Below, piece after piece: positions 8,242 through 14,910 of a DNA stretch of 18,199 bases. Position 1 is the stretch's first letter. Each line of letters starts with the position of its first letter. The notes below the pieces were generated by a model. That model searched no databases, was not told the origin of the DNA, and saw nothing but the letters and a program-made list of their open reading frames with translations. A program made the position numbers and the translations under genes. The DNA is from Bremia lactucae (lineage: Eukaryota; Oomycota; Peronosporomycetes; Peronosporales; Peronosporaceae): positions 8,641,075-8,659,273 of the forward strand of contig NC_090610.1 of NCBI RefSeq assembly GCF_004359215.1. Direction: 5' to 3'.

Positions 8242-9810
8242 ATGAGGTTCGTGACGCGTGTTTGCGGCCTCCTAATGATGCTAGTATTTGCTCTAGCAGT
8301 GGTCTTTACGTATTGGAAGGAGCTGCCACTTGTACGTAAGACTCTACAGCTCTCGTACGAGCACCAGTTGCTATCGCCAGAGCGCGAGGCGCTTTCTAAA
8401 AACGTCACAGTCTACCGCAATGGGTACTCGACTGGTGGCGTGGAAATACAGCTCAGTGCTAAAGTTCTTGCGTCACGTTCTAAAAAAGGTGAGCTCGCAG
8501 CGTATCTGTCTCAATTTGTGGAGGTCGAAGGGCTTGACGAGACTATGAACGACTCGGAGGAAGAGATGGAACGAGTGGTGTTTACCGTCGTAGCCGATCG
8601 TGTGTATAATGGCCAAGGAGCGCTTGTACATGGCTACACGGACCTTCAATTTGGGGATCGACTGTACCTCGTGGCACCAAATTTGCATTTTATGTGGCCA
8701 TTTGTTAAGCTGGGTCATCGGGTGTTGGTGACATCGACATTTAGTCCAATCAACGAGCCCGTAATTATTGAATCCATGTCCGAGTCTCCACGAACCTTTC
8801 GTTTGCATAATTTTTTCACGCATGAAGAAGCTGATACACTTATCAAGCAGACTCTTTTAATTGATGATCCGTATGATCGACTCCAACCATCAAGCGTGGG
8901 TGCGACCATGGACCGTCAAATCACATCAAAACACCGTACAAGTGAGAATGCGTTTGATACAATGTCGACCACGGCCATGAGTATTCGAAAACGCGTTTTT
9001 GATGTATTGTCGCTTGGGACGTATCAAGACGATATGTGTGATGGCCTTCAGCTGCTTCGATACCATCAAAAACAAGCGTATATTCCTCATTACGATTATT
9101 TTCCCATTAATTTGACGGAAAATTTTAATTTTAATCCCCATCGTGGTGGTTCCAATCGATTTGCCACCGTCGTATTGTATCTATCCAATGTCCCATTAGG
9201 CGGTCAAACGGTCTTTCCACTCGCAGAAATGCCTTCTGATCTACCCATGAAGTATCGCCACCCATTCGAGTTCACTCGAACCAATGAAGCCATTGGAACC
9301 GAGCTTTTTGAATCGAATAGTTGGGAATTAAACATGGTTCGCGAGTGTTCCACAAAGTTAGCGTCGTATCCTTTAAAAGGCAGTGCCGTGCTATTTTATA
9401 GCCAAAAACCAAATGGTGAAGTCGATCCAATGTCACTACATGGAGGGTGTCCCGTTTTGGAAGGGACAAAATGGGGCGCAAACTTATGGGTCTGGAACAA
9501 GCGTCGATTTAATGCTTACTTTGATTCTTCGATTGTGGTTGTTTTTACGAATCCCACACCGTATGAAGTGAAGCTATTTTGGTCAGCGAGTCTTATGGGT
9601 ACATTAGCAGCAAATGGTGGCAAGAGGCAGTTTACGTCGTATCCAGGACACAAATGGGTACTGAAAATCAAGGAATACGTTGTATTGGAGTACGTGGTGA
9701 CGAAGAACACTGGCGAGATGCAAAAGGTGACTGTTCCATTGATGGATGAGCACGGTGCGACAGGATTTAAGGATGCCAAGAGTGAGGCAACGGTTAATGA
9801 AGAGCTTTAA
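8242..9810 (+). CDS. Membrane-anchored prolyl 4-hydroxylase with C-terminal VHL-beta-like domain
   Basis: A 522-aa 2-oxoglutarate/Fe(II) dioxygenase that should hydroxylate prolines of secreted proteins in the ER/Golgi lumen. An N-terminal signal anchor (about 7-23) implies a lumenal body. N-glycosylation sequons (NVTV 54, NLTE 290) fit that. Residues about 30-180 are an uncharacterised N-terminal region. The P4H domain (about 184-420) has the iron ligands H283 and D285 (H-Y-D) and distal H400 in S-L-H-G-G-C-P-V, then K410 for 2-oxoglutarate, and G-G-Q-T-V-F-P (320-326), as in plant-type P4Hs. Those are usually about 290 aa, so this protein is much longer. The extra tail (about 431-500) has V-V-F-T-N-P-T-P, L-F-W and S-Y-P-G-H-K-W (466-472), a pattern shared with the hydroxyproline-binding VHL beta domain. 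The gene starts 139 bp after lectin copy 2 and ends at a minisatellite. A partial initiator, TCACTCG, lies at 8160-8166. Confidence 0.9.
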   Translation: MRFVTRVCGLLMMLVFALAVVFTYWKELPLVRKTLQLSYEHQLLSPEREALSKNVTVYRNGYSTGGVEIQLSAKVLASRSKKGELAAYLSQFVEVEGLDETMNDSEEEMERVVFTVVADRVYNGQGALVHGYTDLQFGDRLYLVAPNLHFMWPFVKLGHRVLVTSTFSPINEPVIIESMSESPRTFRLHNFFTHEEADTLIKQTLLIDDPYDRLQPSSVGATMDRQITSKHRTSENAFDTMSTTAMSIRKRVFDVLSLGTYQDDMCDGLQLLRYHQKQAYIPHYDYFPINLTENFNFNPHRGGSNRFATVVLYLSNVPLGGQTVFPLAEMPSDLPMKYRHPFEFTRTNEAIGTELFESNSWELNMVRECSTKLASYPLKGSAVLFYSQKPNGEVDPMSLHGGCPVLEGTKWGANLWVWNKRRFNAYFDSSIVVVFTNPTPYEVKLFWSASLMGTLAANGGKRQFTSYPGHKWVLKIKEYVVLEYVVTKNTGEMQKVTVPLMDEHGATGFKDAKSEATVNEEL

Positions 9811-9820
9811 CATGACATTG

Positions 9821-9936
9821 TAAAAAATGCACTTGTGTTGATTTAAATGCACCCATGTTGATAAAAATGCACCCATGTTGATAAAAATGCACCCATGTTG
9901 ATAATGCACCCATGTTGATAAAAATGCACCTAGATG
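9821..9936. repeat. 20-bp minisatellite between convergent genes
   Basis: The 20-bp unit ATAAAAATGCACCCATGTTG is repeated about 5.5 times. Units lie at 9821-9840 (diverged), 9841-9860 (one variant block), 9861-9880 and 9881-9900 (identical), 9901-9917 (three bases deleted) and a partial copy from 9918. It begins 10 bp after the hydroxylase stop codon and ends 25 bp before the ESF2 stop codon, so it lies in the 3' UTR of one or both convergent transcripts. Confidence 0.95.
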
Positions 9937-9960
9937 TCCTCATGTAGCTATAACGTTACT

Positions 9961-10674
9961 TTAAGCCACACGACGTTTTTTATTCTTGCTACTAGCACGA
10001 AAGACTTTTTCGAGCTCCTCATCTCCAATAGATTGCAAGTCTTTGCGGCTCGTCGGCGTTTTTTGATAAAATGTGCGGTGCACGCGTTGCAACGTGCTAT
10101 CAATTGCCTCGCCCTCTCGTTTCTTGCTTGAATTGCGCTCCTCCATCCTTTCGATGACCTTGGATTTCTCTACTCGCTCCAAATATCCTTCGTTTTCTTT
10201 CTTGGCTTGCGCAATTTCCATGCGTAATTTTTGATCACGAATCCGATTTTCATACGCAACTTTTTCCGTCAAATGGTCCCACTTGAAACCTTTAAGGTAC
10301 TTGAGGTTCCAGAGGTCGTCGTGGTAATAGTCACGCTTCCGGCCACCAATTTGCGTCGTATTAAGCATCTTGGCTACACGTTTAGCCACTTTTTTATCCT
10401 GAAACTCTATCCATCCTTCGGTATACTGTATTCGACGATTGCCACCCCCGGTTACGCGCTTCTTATGCAGTGATTTGTCTTCTGGCACAAGGTAGATGCG
10501 ATTAAGCGTCCCGTATTTACCTAGAAGATGACGTAATTTTTCTGGCTTCATAAAAGGCGGTACACGTGCAATATACAAAACGCCACGACGCTCTGATATT
10601 TCTTTTAATTGCTGCATCTTCTCGTGCGACAAGTTGTCAAGCGGTTTGGCTGCATCACCACTTATTGATGGCAT
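9961..10674 (-). CDS. ESF2: ESF2/ABT1-type nucleolar RNA-binding protein (18S rRNA processing)
   Basis: A 237-aa homolog of yeast Esf2 / human ABT1, a nucleolar small-subunit processome factor that works with the helicase Dbp8 in early 18S rRNA processing. The start is the first ATG, at 10674 on the minus strand; the frame extends upstream only with non-ATG codons. One RRM-like domain covers about 31-118: strand G-V-L-Y-I-A-R-V-P-P (31-40), then G-K-Y-G-T-L-N-R-I-Y-L, a basic insertion, then E-G-W-I-E-F. The family-typical stretch follows: H-D-D-L-W-N-L-K-Y-L (118-127), G-F-K-W-D-H-L-T-E-K (129-138) and a basic helical tail, ending in a K/R-rich segment suitable for nuclear/nucleolar targeting. 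It is convergent with the hydroxylase gene and divergent from SEC20, with a 105-bp shared intergenic region. Length is typical for the family. No intron is seen. Confidence 0.93.
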   Translation of the reverse strand: MPSISGDAAKPLDNLSHEKMQQLKEISERRGVLYIARVPPFMKPEKLRHLLGKYGTLNRIYLVPEDKSLHKKRVTGGGNRRIQYTEGWIEFQDKKVAKRVAKMLNTTQIGGRKRDYYHDDLWNLKYLKGFKWDHLTEKVAYENRIRDQKLRMEIAQAKKENEGYLERVEKSKVIERMEERNSSKKREGEAIDSTLQRVHRTFYQKTPTSRKDLQSIGDEELEKVFRASSKNKKRRVA

Positions 10675-10779
10675 GCTTTGCGTACCCTGGTTACACTTAT
10701 GCAGTAACGATTTCAATATCCGAACTTAACAAATTCTGACAGGATTTGGTTTAATCAGTAGTATTTAAGGCCAATAATC
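10675..10779. promoter_or_regulatory. Short divergent intergenic region of ESF2 and SEC20
   Basis: Only 105 bp separate the two ATGs, so both 5' leaders and core promoters must fit here or overlap the genes. I found no clear initiator/FPR pair on either strand. The region may act as one bidirectional promoter (inference from spacing). Confidence 0.45.
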
Positions 10780-11484
10780 ATGGAAGAGCTCCAACGAACG
10801 GAGCGGGAGCTCGACGGCTTATGGCGTTATGTACTCACGAACGTGTCTAGTACCAAAGACAATAACCCCGAGCAACAACGCTTCACGTTTTCCATACTAG
10901 AAGAACAGACACTTGAGGAGAAAGTAAGCGAGGCTATTGCTGCGAACAAACGTGCGGTCGTCGAGGCCCAAGATGTGGCCCAAGAGGTCCAGGATCGCAA
11001 CGAAGCACAAGAGGCTACACAGAAGTTGGAACATTATAAAAAACAGCTTCAACGTAACATAGCTAGTTGTAGGAAAGCGCTCGTAATGTATCGCGAACGC
11101 GCTAAGATGGAACGTCTTGAACAGCAGCGCCGTAGCTTGTTGCCTTTAAGTTCGCGAAGGGTACAGAACTCGGTCCGAGGGAGCTCGTCAGGCTCGGCTG
11201 TTGACGTAACGGCTGCACTGAAGCGAACAAAGCAGGTGATGTCCCAAGAAATTGAGCGCGTAAGTTCCGTGACTGAAGTATTGGATGACGGTCGCCAAAG
11301 TCTACGGAATTCTTATGAAGAATACGGCAGCGTAAATGCCGAAATACGCGAAGTGCGCAAGAGACTAAAAAGGTTGGAATGGCAAGCGAAACAGGACAAA
11401 ATGTGGATTGGAGCAGGCATGCTAGTGCTTCTTTCGACAGTGCTATTTATTGTACACGAACGCACTGGCTTCGTTTTGATTTAA
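10780..11484 (+). CDS. SEC20: SEC20/BNIP1-type Qb-SNARE of Golgi-to-ER transport
   Basis: A 234-aa tail-anchored SNARE related to Sec20/BNIP1, which on the ER membrane helps COPI vesicles from the Golgi to fuse. The ATG is at 10780. The N-terminal half is almost wholly helical and charged (about 1-120). A short S/G-rich linker (about 132-141) leads to the Sec20 SNARE region (about 143-205), with A-L-K-R-T-K-Q-V-M-S-Q-E-I-E-R near its start, as in the family pattern. A single membrane helix lies at about 209-225, and only 9 residues follow, so the protein is C-terminally anchored. Length matches the family (about 230-380 aa). The call rests on domain order and family pattern, so the exact SNARE subgroup is slightly uncertain. 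A possible AATAAA lies at 11587-11592, about 100 bp behind the stop. Confidence 0.85.
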   Translation: MEELQRTERELDGLWRYVLTNVSSTKDNNPEQQRFTFSILEEQTLEEKVSEAIAANKRAVVEAQDVAQEVQDRNEAQEATQKLEHYKKQLQRNIASCRKALVMYRERAKMERLEQQRRSLLPLSSRRVQNSVRGSSSGSAVDVTAALKRTKQVMSQEIERVSSVTEVLDDGRQSLRNSYEEYGSVNAEIREVRKRLKRLEWQAKQDKMWIGAGMLVLLSTVLFIVHERTGFVLI

Positions 11485-12195
11485 TTTGTACAGCAGTGTT
11501 GCTATTGTAATTTACGAATAGGAGTTGGAAGCAAATTTTTTAATAATTCGTATAAAAACATTTTGTTCTAATTTTGAATTTTTTCTAATAAAAAATTGTC
11601 AATTTATAATGTGAATCATATTCAGTGTGGTAGAAATTTCGAGAATGTGTTGAAAGCTTGCTTGGCAATCTTCGAAAAACTCCTTCTTAAGCAACTACTT
11701 TAATCTTTAGATTGTGAGTTATTTTTATGAGTGATCAGGCCAGTCGCTTCTTTCACTCAAGCTTTTGTCTTGCCGCTTTGCGGGCAATTTGATTCCAAGA
11801 GCAAGCTGAAGAACTGTTATCAAGCTGTGGCTAGCAAGCTTGATAATCGCCCAATTGCTGGTGAAAGTTAATTTGGATATATTTCAGTTATGTGCATGTA
11901 GTATGAATGTATCTTGTAAAACGGGATTTGCGAGAAAAAAATCTGAGACCGCAAATGTACCTCTTCGCTGGCACTTTTTTTGGAACAATTTGTGATTTTC
12001 ACTGAAAACCAGCAAATTTGCCGTTTTTTTACACACTGAATTGTCTTACTCAACATATGTTTGTCTTTGTGAAATTAAATTTAATTCAACTCAGCTCGAA
12101 GACCACTTCTCAATTTGCCGGCTACTACGCAAGTCAAATCCAGAAGAACTCAAACTCAAACCCCAAGCCAACTAGCCCTCCAAGTCTTTCCCGCC
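11485..12195. other. AT-rich intergenic region and probable LINE 5' UTR
   Basis: No gene was recognised between SEC20 and LINE ORF1. The left part is AT-rich 3' flank of SEC20. The LINE 5' end must lie somewhere before 12196, perhaps near 12060-12110, where composition shifts from AT-rich to the more balanced composition of the element. No target-site duplication can be assigned because the 3' end is outside the window. An initiator-like TTTCACTCAAG occurs near 11752-11762, unproven. Confidence 0.5.
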
Positions 12196-14910
12196 ATGGA
12201 ACGTCCCGCCGTCTCTGCAGTCATACACGACACTGTCCAAGCAGACGACATGGTGATGAGTGACGTGGGTCCACACCCACAAGCTCAAGAAGTGAATCCA
12301 ACGCTTCCCGCTTCTACTGCCGACAGTGGTACTAGGTACCCAACTGTCCGTCTCCCTTCAAGGGAGGGCAGCGAGAACGGAAATCCAGCGCACCCTGCTT
12401 CTACTGCCGACAGTGGTACTTGGTACCCAACTGTCCATCCTCCTTTGAGCGAAAGGCGGGACAGGGAGAACAGGAACCCAGCGCACGTTCCAACCACTGG
12501 TACGGACCAGGGAAGTGACCCTGGCTCTGTGCAAACTGTACCCAACAAGCCAGCACGGTCGTCAGAGACAGGCGCACCCACAACCGATGATGGAATGACA
12601 ATCCAGCTGTGCGACAGGACTACACATGCAGCCAACTGCAACGTCACCCAGGCAACTGCGCATCCTGACTCGCGTCAGGGTACGCACGCAGCTAAGCATC
12701 CAGACGCACGACAGGGTACACATGCGACTGTGAACCCAAACGCACGACAAGGTACGCACCCACCAACCTTGCGTACCCTACTGCAACGGACCACAGAGAT
12801 TCGGCGCGACAAAGTTGAAGCTCCGGAAAAGACGAAGGTTGAACTACCAAAACCGCTTGCTGCAGACATCGAAGCCATCGATGCGCTGTACGAAGCGGGA
12901 GGAGACTGGAGCGCGCTTGCGCCACGGATCGATCGAGCCCGTCCGTATATGTTGCCCCGAGCACGTTACGTGATGGTGATCGAGACTGGACAAGCTTTTC
13001 AGCGCACCTCTCCCAACAAACTTCTTACATCCTTCTCCAATGATCACGGCAACCAAGTCGTCCAGCAGCAGATGGACCTGAACCAACTTGGTCAGCTCAC
13101 CAAGATGCCGGGAGGGAACCTCCGCATCAAGGTGAAGACCAAGGAAGCTTGCTTCCGTCTGGAACGCCAAGAGGTCACCATCCTCGGAGGCAAGTACAGG
13201 TTCAGAGAGTTCGACATCCTTGCCGACCGCTTCTACATCGACGTGTCCAGTGTTGACAGCGATGTGGATGCAGATCTCATGCTCAAGCGTTTCTTCGAGC
13301 TTGGAGCGCGACCGATCTACGGTACGTTCCGAGACGTGAACCTTGACGCGGTGATGACGACTGCCACCTGGCGCGTGTATTTCCGCTCGAATGAATGTCC
13401 ACCGCAACTCTTTGTGGACGGTTCTGTGTGCGACCAGCTCGTGTTTGCTGGACGCATCCACCCCGTCCATGCGAAGGATGCACCGTTTCCAGCTCAACGC
13501 GTGCCGTTTGGATATCGTTCGCGATATGCGCTAGAGCTCCAAAACCCGACGATGGCGGCAGCAACAGCAACAGCCAACGCAAGATCAACCACGCAACAGC
13601 ATCAGCCACCCGCGCAGCAGTCGCGGACGTTTGCGGATATTGTTGCTCAGCGACCAATGGAGACATCGTTGCAACTCGCCCTTAGACAAGGTGCCGTCGT
13701 TCAACAGGCGGTATCGCCAGCTCGAACATCGACGAACCAAACACCAAGTGAACTGTCGCTGAGCACGAATGGGTTGGTAATGTTGACACCGCCTGGGAGT
13801 CCGAATTCCATGCTCAAGCAGCTACCACCTTCCTCCAGCGAGCTCACGACCAACTCAAAGAAGAAGGGCAAACGGACACGCAGTGCGACTGACTTTGCCA
13901 ACATGCTCATGAAGAGTCGACCGAAGCCACTCGTAGGAGTTGCGACGAGCAACTACTTTGACGTGCTTAGCAAGGTTGAGGTTAATTTCGCCTGTTGCTC
14001 GGCCACTCTCGATGAGCAACATGGTCCACGTTTCCAGATCGTGCCTCGCACGGTGAAGGCTCCAGCCCAGTTAAGTGAGTCGAAGGAAGCCAGCCATTTC
14101 CTTACCAAGCATCACACCAGCGTTGTGAAGACCGAGAAACCGTTGCCAATCCAAGAGATCGTCGCAGAGATGGAGACGACTGAAGAGACAGCCGATCTCC
14201 AGCTATCGCCAGATCGCCTTGCGGTTGCTGATTCCAAGATTTCGGGGTCGCGTAAGGTGTTGCGAAATACCAACAACGCAGACACGGTGGTGTACTACGC
14301 ATCGTGTTCAACGCCCCTCGCCTTTAATACCGTGTTACTCCAAGAGATGTCTGCCACCAGCTCTCATGTCAGCGACTTGGCTCACCTACACCTGATCAAC
14401 CGTGTGCTGAGCGCGACAGATCCAGATAAGTCGACCACTTTCGCGAACAAGTGGGCCAAACACCTTGGTGACAAGGTTCCGAAGAAACGAGAGGAGCTGT
14501 TCCAACGTGTGGCTGCATGGTGGAAGACACCATCAGACAGCACAAAAGAACTTGTGCGTGCATCCAGAGCACTGGCTCTCTTTGAGCTCATGCTCATGTG
14601 CACTGCGCCGAGAATCTTCGAGAAAGACTTCTGGCTCCAACATGTGACTGGTATGTCGATCGCGTGGATTCCAGCACACAATCGTCGCCTTCTTCACCCC
14701 AACTTGCTTTTGGCACTGTTGAGATCCAAGCTTGGAGAGATCTGTTTCAAACTTTGGGAAGCTGTCCAATGGCAGGGTTCCATGCTGAACGACCTTGAAG
14801 CCCTTCGCGCCAGTGATGGCTTCTACCCAGACGATGCAAGCGTACTCCAGTTACAGAAGGTAGACGATCAACTCACACTCGTGACTGGCCCACTCAGTCA
14901 GAGTTCGTAA
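12196..14910 (+). CDS. LINE ORF1 (gag-like RNA-binding protein)
   Basis: This is an uninterrupted 904-codon frame directly before the endonuclease/RT frame, so by position it is ORF1 of a non-LTR retrotransposon, expected to bind element RNA. The start is the ATG at 12196 in a strong context (CCGCCATGG); upstream codons back to 12115 are open but lack ATG. The N-terminal third is low-complexity and contains two tandem repeat sets (see separate entries). A compact region at about 345-428 (R-F-Y-I-D-V to R-I-H-P-V-H) has a strand/helix pattern like an RRM. A Q/A/T-rich linker (about 455-475) and K-K-K-G-K-R basic stretch (about 555-560) follow, then T-S-N-Y-F-D-V-L. The last 180 residues are an unrecognised alpha-rich domain with many Leu and Trp. 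No CCHC zinc knuckle is visible. Codon use is richer in C-ending codons than the host genes. Confidence 0.8.
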   Translation: MERPAVSAVIHDTVQADDMVMSDVGPHPQAQEVNPTLPASTADSGTRYPTVRLPSREGSENGNPAHPASTADSGTWYPTVHPPLSERRDRENRNPAHVPTTGTDQGSDPGSVQTVPNKPARSSETGAPTTDDGMTIQLCDRTTHAANCNVTQATAHPDSRQGTHAAKHPDARQGTHATVNPNARQGTHPPTLRTLLQRTTEIRRDKVEAPEKTKVELPKPLAADIEAIDALYEAGGDWSALAPRIDRARPYMLPRARYVMVIETGQAFQRTSPNKLLTSFSNDHGNQVVQQQMDLNQLGQLTKMPGGNLRIKVKTKEACFRLERQEVTILGGKYRFREFDILADRFYIDVSSVDSDVDADLMLKRFFELGARPIYGTFRDVNLDAVMTTATWRVYFRSNECPPQLFVDGSVCDQLVFAGRIHPVHAKDAPFPAQRVPFGYRSRYALELQNPTMAAATATANARSTTQQHQPPAQQSRTFADIVAQRPMETSLQLALRQGAVVQQAVSPARTSTNQTPSELSLSTNGLVMLTPPGSPNSMLKQLPPSSSELTTNSKKKGKRTRSATDFANMLMKSRPKPLVGVATSNYFDVLSKVEVNFACCSATLDEQHGPRFQIVPRTVKAPAQLSESKEASHFLTKHHTSVVKTEKPLPIQEIVAEMETTEETADLQLSPDRLAVADSKISGSRKVLRNTNNADTVVYYASCSTPLAFNTVLLQEMSATSSHVSDLAHLHLINRVLSATDPDKSTTFANKWAKHLGDKVPKKREELFQRVAAWWKTPSDSTKELVRASRALALFELMLMCTAPRIFEKDFWLQHVTGMSIAWIPAHNRRLLHPNLLLALLRSKLGEICFKLWEAVQWQGSMLNDLEALRASDGFYPDDASVLQLQKVDDQLTLVTGPLSQSS
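12308..12440 (+). repeat. 87-bp in-frame duplication in LINE ORF1
   Basis: The segment beginning CTTCTACTGCCGACAGTGG at 12311 recurs at 12398, 87 bp (29 codons) later. It gives two copies of P-A-S-T-A-D-S-G-T-x-Y-P-T-V (R in the first, W in the second). The stretch after each copy is rich in charged residues (E-G-S-E-N-G-N-P / R-R-D-R-E-N-R-N-P) followed by A-H, so the whole 29-residue block is duplicated, with divergence. Confidence 0.85.
12661..12768 (+). repeat. 36-bp x 3 tandem repeat in LINE ORF1
   Basis: Three 36-bp units at 12661-12696, 12697-12732 and 12733-12768 encode a 12-residue repeat of the form [H/N]-P-[D/N]-[A/S]-R-Q-G-T-H-x-x-x (residues about 156-191 of ORF1). Each unit adds one Arg and one or two His. 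The reading frame is kept, which argues against random decay. Confidence 0.92.

Noticed and set aside
9604..9909. Minus-strand ORF starting in the minisatellite
   Set aside because: Its first part is translated repeat units and the rest is antisense to the hydroxylase. No support.
10675..10716. Longer ESF2 start at 10716
   Set aside because: The codon is TTG on the minus strand. The first ATG is at 10674 and family homology begins after it.
12115..12195. Longer LINE ORF1 start at 12115
   Set aside because: The codon is TTG. The ATG at 12196 has a strong context.
12844..13497. 217-aa minus-strand ORF inside LINE ORF1
   Set aside because: It is a mirror of the biased codon use of ORF1, with no motifs. 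The same applies to the other antisense frames over 12.2-14.9 kb.
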